The position numbers and the translations under genes were made by a program. Shown in pieces: positions 6,626 to 8,180 of a stretch of DNA of 8,180 bases (within the stretch, counting starts at the first letter, position 1; each line of letters starts with the position of its first letter). The DNA is taken from assembly GCA_023426855.1 (NCBI GenBank), contig JAEZBU010000234.1:1-8180 (forward strand), given 5' to 3'. A model generated the notes under the pieces. It was not told the origin of the DNA. It saw only the letters and a list, made by a program, of their open reading frames with translations, and ran no database searches. Origin of the DNA: Pseudomonadota bacterium. GTDB taxonomy: Bacteria; Pseudomonadota; Alphaproteobacteria; Rhizobiales; Hyphomicrobiaceae.

Positions 6626-7129
6626 ATGGCTGACAAAGCGACCTTTACCCCGGACGAATGGCGAACTGTCATGGAAAGCGTCATGGCCACAGGAATGGCC
6701 GTGTCCGCCGCCGAGCCCAGCGGGCTTTGGGGTATGTTGAAGGAAGGCTTTGCCAGTGCATCTGCAATGAATGAGGCGAATCAGGATCAGCATGCCAATC
6801 CACTTATCCGCGCAGTCGTCGCTGATTTTGCGACATCGGAAGGCCGCAAGGCTGTTCAAGACGATCTGCGCGATCGCCTGAAGGGCGCCAAGTCGAGCGA
6901 TATCAAGGATCGCTCCATAACGCTTTTGCGCGAGGCCTCTTCGATCGTCGATGCCAAGGCCCCGGAAGATTCCGCAGCCTTCAAGGCTTGGCTTCAGCAG
7001 ATCGGGCAGCGCGTCGCGGATGCCGCCAACGAAGGTGGTTTTCTCGGTTTTGGCGGCGTGCAGGTGACAGACGCCGAAAAGGCCACCCTCGACGACATTT
7101 CAAAAGCCCTCGAAAAAACCACGGCGTGA
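6626..7129 (+). CDS. Conserved-looking hypothetical soluble protein, 167 residues
   Basis: I do not recognise a characterised family. The 167-residue product has no signal peptide and no membrane segment, and appears mostly alpha-helical and slightly acidic. It begins FTPDEWRTVMESVMATGMAV, then has a PSGLWGMLKEGFA segment, a charged middle (residues 68-100, with QDDLRDRLKGAKSSDIKDR), and a C-terminal EGGFLGFGGVQVTDAEKATL patch (136-155) rich in Gly and Phe. The helical outline and the Gly-Phe patch before an acidic helix recall short bacterial proteins annotated only as hypothetical. A distant TerB-like helical fold is possible but not demonstrated. The EcfG-like promoter at 6552-6577 suggests expression in stress or stationary phase. 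A possible small membrane peptide gene begins nine bases after its stop. Confidence 0.85.
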   Translation: MADKATFTPDEWRTVMESVMATGMAVSAAEPSGLWGMLKEGFASASAMNEANQDQHANPLIRAVVADFATSEGRKAVQDDLRDRLKGAKSSDIKDRSITLLREASSIVDAKAPEDSAAFKAWLQQIGQRVADAANEGGFLGFGGVQVTDAEKATLDDISKALEKTTA

Positions 7130-7138
7130 TCAGAGCAA

Positions 7139-7261
7139 ATGTCCCACACTTCAGGAACACCTGCGGCTGCGCGCGTCGCGGTTGGACGCGCCGGTCTGGT
7201 CTTTGTCGCGACGCACGTTGTCGTCCTTGGAGGGGTTATGCTGCTGGTGATCGTCGGCTAG
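7139..7261 (+). CDS. Possible small one-helix membrane protein, 40 residues
   Basis: An ATG at 7139, nine bases after the previous stop, opens a 40-codon frame ending in TAG. The predicted peptide has a short polar N-terminus with two Arg (R12, R17) followed by an uninterrupted hydrophobic stretch from about residue 18 to the end (AGLVFVATHVVVLGGVMLL and on). This would be a single transmembrane helix with the N-terminus cytoplasmic. Against it, the Shine-Dalgarno is poor (AGAG only three bases upstream) and the length is short enough for a chance frame in GC-rich DNA. It would be co-transcribed with the 167-residue protein. The stop is seven bases from the end of the convergent minus-strand gene. 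Confidence 0.4.
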   Translation: MSHTSGTPAAARVAVGRAGLVFVATHVVVLGGVMLLVIVG

Positions 7262-7268
7262 CGACACA

Positions 7269-7688
7269 TCACCAGCGCGGCCCGATATAGGGCGGCCGAT
7301 ACCGCGCATCGGCGCAGTAATCACCGTTCCAATATCGGAACTTGCCGCAGCTCGACGGTCGAGGCGGCGGCAGAAACTCCACGATCGGCGCTGGCTCCCG
7401 GTAGTATACCGGCGGCGGAGGCGCATAGCCATAGGTCGGGGCGTAGCGCGGCGGCGCATAATAGCCGTACGACGGGCGATCCCGATAGATCACGACGTCC
7501 TCATCCAGATAGCGGCGATACCGGATCTGCATCGGCGTTATAGCGCTGGCCGATGCTGCGATGACCTGTGTCGTCGCGAAAGGCGACGCGTGTGCAGGCG
7601 CTGCCAGCCAAGAGACGCTAAGACCTGTCAGAAGTATTGGAGCCAGGAAAGACGAAACCAAGAGGAAGAGACGCAAGCGTGTGAGCAT
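7269..7688 (-). CDS. Small secreted Tyr/Pro-rich protein with two conserved-looking cysteines
   Basis: The 139-residue product starts with a strong Sec signal peptide (MLTRLRLFLLVSSFLAPILL and on) with a likely cleavage after AHA at residue 34. The mature protein is rich in Tyr, Pro and Arg, with repeated APP/YAP/PPP segments (residues 72-110), and ends in a compact block with CGKFRYWNGDYC, C114 and C125, then ADARYRPPYIGP. The two cysteines could form a disulfide in the periplasm. Similar short exported proteins with a YWNG-YC-DAR block are, as far as I recall, common uncharacterised proteins in Hyphomicrobiales; no function is known to me. The ATG at 7688 is preferred to an upstream in-frame start at 7718 because it begins the signal peptide directly and has GGGAG six bases upstream. 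It converges on the plus-strand genes. Confidence 0.8.
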   Translation of the reverse strand: MLTRLRLFLLVSSFLAPILLTGLSVSWLAAPAHASPFATTQVIAASASAITPMQIRYRRYLDEDVVIYRDRPSYGYYAPPRYAPTYGYAPPPPVYYREPAPIVEFLPPPRPSSCGKFRYWNGDYCADARYRPPYIGPRW

Positions 7689-7694
7689 GGTGTA

Positions 7695-7699
7695 CTCCC
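7695..7699 (-). promoter_or_regulatory. Ribosome binding site fixing the secreted-protein start
   Basis: Read on the minus strand this is GGGAG, six bases before the ATG whose first base is 7688. It decides for this start over the in-frame candidate ten codons upstream. Confidence 0.65.
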
Positions 7700-7891
7700 A
7701 ATTCTCCCGGCACGTCACGATAGCGCCGGAGGGACATGAGAGTCTCGGATAAGATGCCGAGCACGGATCGCGCGACCGTAATCATCTCTCGTGCTTGAAA
7801 ATGCGTTATCCGCGCCGGTGGCATTTGCGCGGCTTACGGAACGGGCCAAAGTCCGCCGTTGCAGTCATTGGATCATCCGAAGCGATCCGAC

Positions 7892-7916
7892 AACCGCCAT
7901 CCCAGCAGCGCGTTCC
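7892..7916 (-). promoter_or_regulatory. Weak EcfG-like promoter facing the secreted-protein gene
   Basis: On the minus strand GGAAC (7916-7912) is followed after 16 bases by GGTT (7895-7892). This differs from consensus GGAAC-N16/17-cGTT only at the less conserved first base of the -10. It lies about 200 bases from the ATG at 7688, which would give a long leader. The match is suggestive only. Confidence 0.3.
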
Positions 7917-7923
7917 GGAAATG

Positions 7924-7951
7924 AAAAAACCGCCGGCAAGAACCGACGGTT
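7924..7951 (-). terminator. Rho-independent terminator of the ATP synthase F0 transcript
   Basis: On the minus strand AACCGTCGG pairs with CCGGCGGTT (one G-T wobble in nine positions) around a six-base loop, followed directly by a run of six T (complement of 7924-7929). It lies 60 bases beyond the stop of the ATP synthase b gene and fits the end of that operon. Confidence 0.8.
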
Positions 7952-7959
7952 GCAATAAT

Positions 7960-7974
7960 CGTTAGCGCCTAACG
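7960..7974. repeat. Short perfect hairpin between atpF and its terminator
   Basis: CGTTAG and CTAACG form a perfect six-pair stem with a CGC loop. It lies between the larger hairpin at 7978-7998 and the terminator. It may help shape the 3' end of the transcript; no known family is recognised. Confidence 0.5.
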
Positions 7975-7977
7975 CGG

Positions 7978-7998
7978 GCAGCGGGACAATCCCGCTGC
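7978..7998. repeat. Perfect nine-pair hairpin just after atpF
   Basis: GCAGCGGGA (7978-7986) and TCCCGCTGC (7990-7998) are perfect inverted copies around a three-base loop. It starts 13 bases after the ATP synthase b stop on the minus strand. No T-run follows on either strand, so it is more likely a 3'-end stability structure or a partial terminator. Confidence 0.6.
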
Positions 7999-8011
7999 GG
8001 CCGCAGCTCGA

Positions 8012-8180
8012 TCAGTTCAGCTTGCCCTTGAGATCGGCAATGCTCTGATTGACCAGACCGGCATCGACGTTGGCCGTCACCTTACTGCGCAGGATCCGCT
8101 CGGCGGCGGAAACAGCACTATCAACGGCGGCAGCGCGAACTTCACCGAGAGCCTGCGCTTCAGCACGCGCGATCTTGTCC
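8012..8180 (-). CDS. atpF: ATP synthase F0 subunit b, C-terminal end (partial)
   Basis: The frame is open to the window edge, leaving the last 55 residues of a protein normally about 160-200 long. They read DKIARAEAQALGEVRAAAVD, continue SAVSAAERILRSKV, and end IADLKGKLN. This is the C-terminal coiled-coil and delta-contact region of the F0 b-type subunit, the peripheral stalk joining the membrane sector to F1. Alphaproteobacteria carry two such subunits, b' and b, usually in the order a, c, b', b. The hairpins and terminator immediately downstream suggest the last gene of the operon, hence b (atpF) rather than b', though the two cannot be separated with certainty from this fragment. Confidence 0.8.
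   Translation of the reverse strand, partial: DKIARAEAQALGEVRAAAVDSAVSAAERILRSKVTANVDAGLVNQSIADLKGKLN

Larger units (their letters stand above)
7689..8011. other. Intergenic region between the secreted-protein gene and the ATP synthase gene
   Basis: These 323 bases hold no convincing gene on either strand. The left part contains the ribosome binding site (7695-7699, GGGAG on the minus strand) and leader of the secreted-protein gene. The middle has a weak EcfG-like element on the minus strand (7892-7916) and a direct repeat ATCCGA at 7875-7880 and 7885-7890. The right part holds the ATP synthase transcript end: two hairpins and a terminator. A small unannotated RNA cannot be excluded, but nothing specific supports one. 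Confidence 0.6.

Noticed and set aside
7618..7824. 68-codon minus-strand frame upstream of the secreted-protein gene
   Set aside because: It overlaps the start of the secreted-protein gene in another frame, has no convincing ribosome binding site and no domain-like features.
7838..7860. GGAAC followed by CGTT on the plus strand
   Set aside because: The spacer is only 14 bases, outside the 16-17 of the EcfG consensus, and no plus-strand gene follows.

Overview
The window looks like chromosome of a GC-rich alphaproteobacterium, most likely in the Hyphomicrobiales. Three things point there: the F0 ATP synthase subunit b gene placed last before a terminator, a single-domain receiver of the FATGUY type, and promoter elements matching the alphaproteobacterial general-stress sigma factor EcfG (GGAAC-N16/17-cGTT). 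The species cannot be named from sequence reading alone. No insertion sequence, tRNA, rRNA or CRISPR array was seen.

Layout. Positions 1-2722 hold the 3' part of a three-gene plus-strand operon for a molybdenum hydroxylase of the xanthine dehydrogenase / aerobic CO dehydrogenase superfamily. The order is the end of the molybdopterin subunit, then the FAD subunit, then the [2Fe-2S] subunit. Both junctions are ATGA overlaps. The iron-sulfur subunit carries a C-terminal CoxG-like (SRPBCC) domain joined by an Ala/Pro-rich linker. The substrate cannot be deduced because the substrate-defining part of the large subunit lies outside the window.

Positions 2766-5161 hold a perfect EcfG-type promoter and a long MscS-family mechanosensitive channel with a signal peptide, about ten upstream membrane helices and a recognisable pore helix plus beta domain. 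Positions 5247-6002 encode a LuxR-type regulator in which all nine classical LuxR-family invariant residues are present at TraR-like spacing; no luxI-type synthase is in the window. Positions 6108-6527 encode a stand-alone receiver domain. Positions 6552-7129 hold a second EcfG-like promoter and an uncharacterised 167-residue soluble protein, possibly followed by a 40-residue one-helix membrane peptide (7139-7261).

On the minus strand, 7269-7688 encodes a small secreted Tyr/Pro-rich protein with two cysteines, and 8012-8180 is the C-terminal end of the ATP synthase b subunit, followed by two compact hairpins and a terminator. The 323-base stretch between these two genes also has a weaker EcfG-like element facing the secreted-protein gene.

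Taken together, 2.7-7.7 kb reads as a stress- and signal-response neighbourhood between two energy-metabolism loci: an osmotic safety-valve channel, a putative acyl-homoserine-lactone receptor, a phospho-receiver and small proteins of unknown role. Shared control by EcfG is the main inference. It rests on one perfect and two imperfect motif matches and has not been tested.
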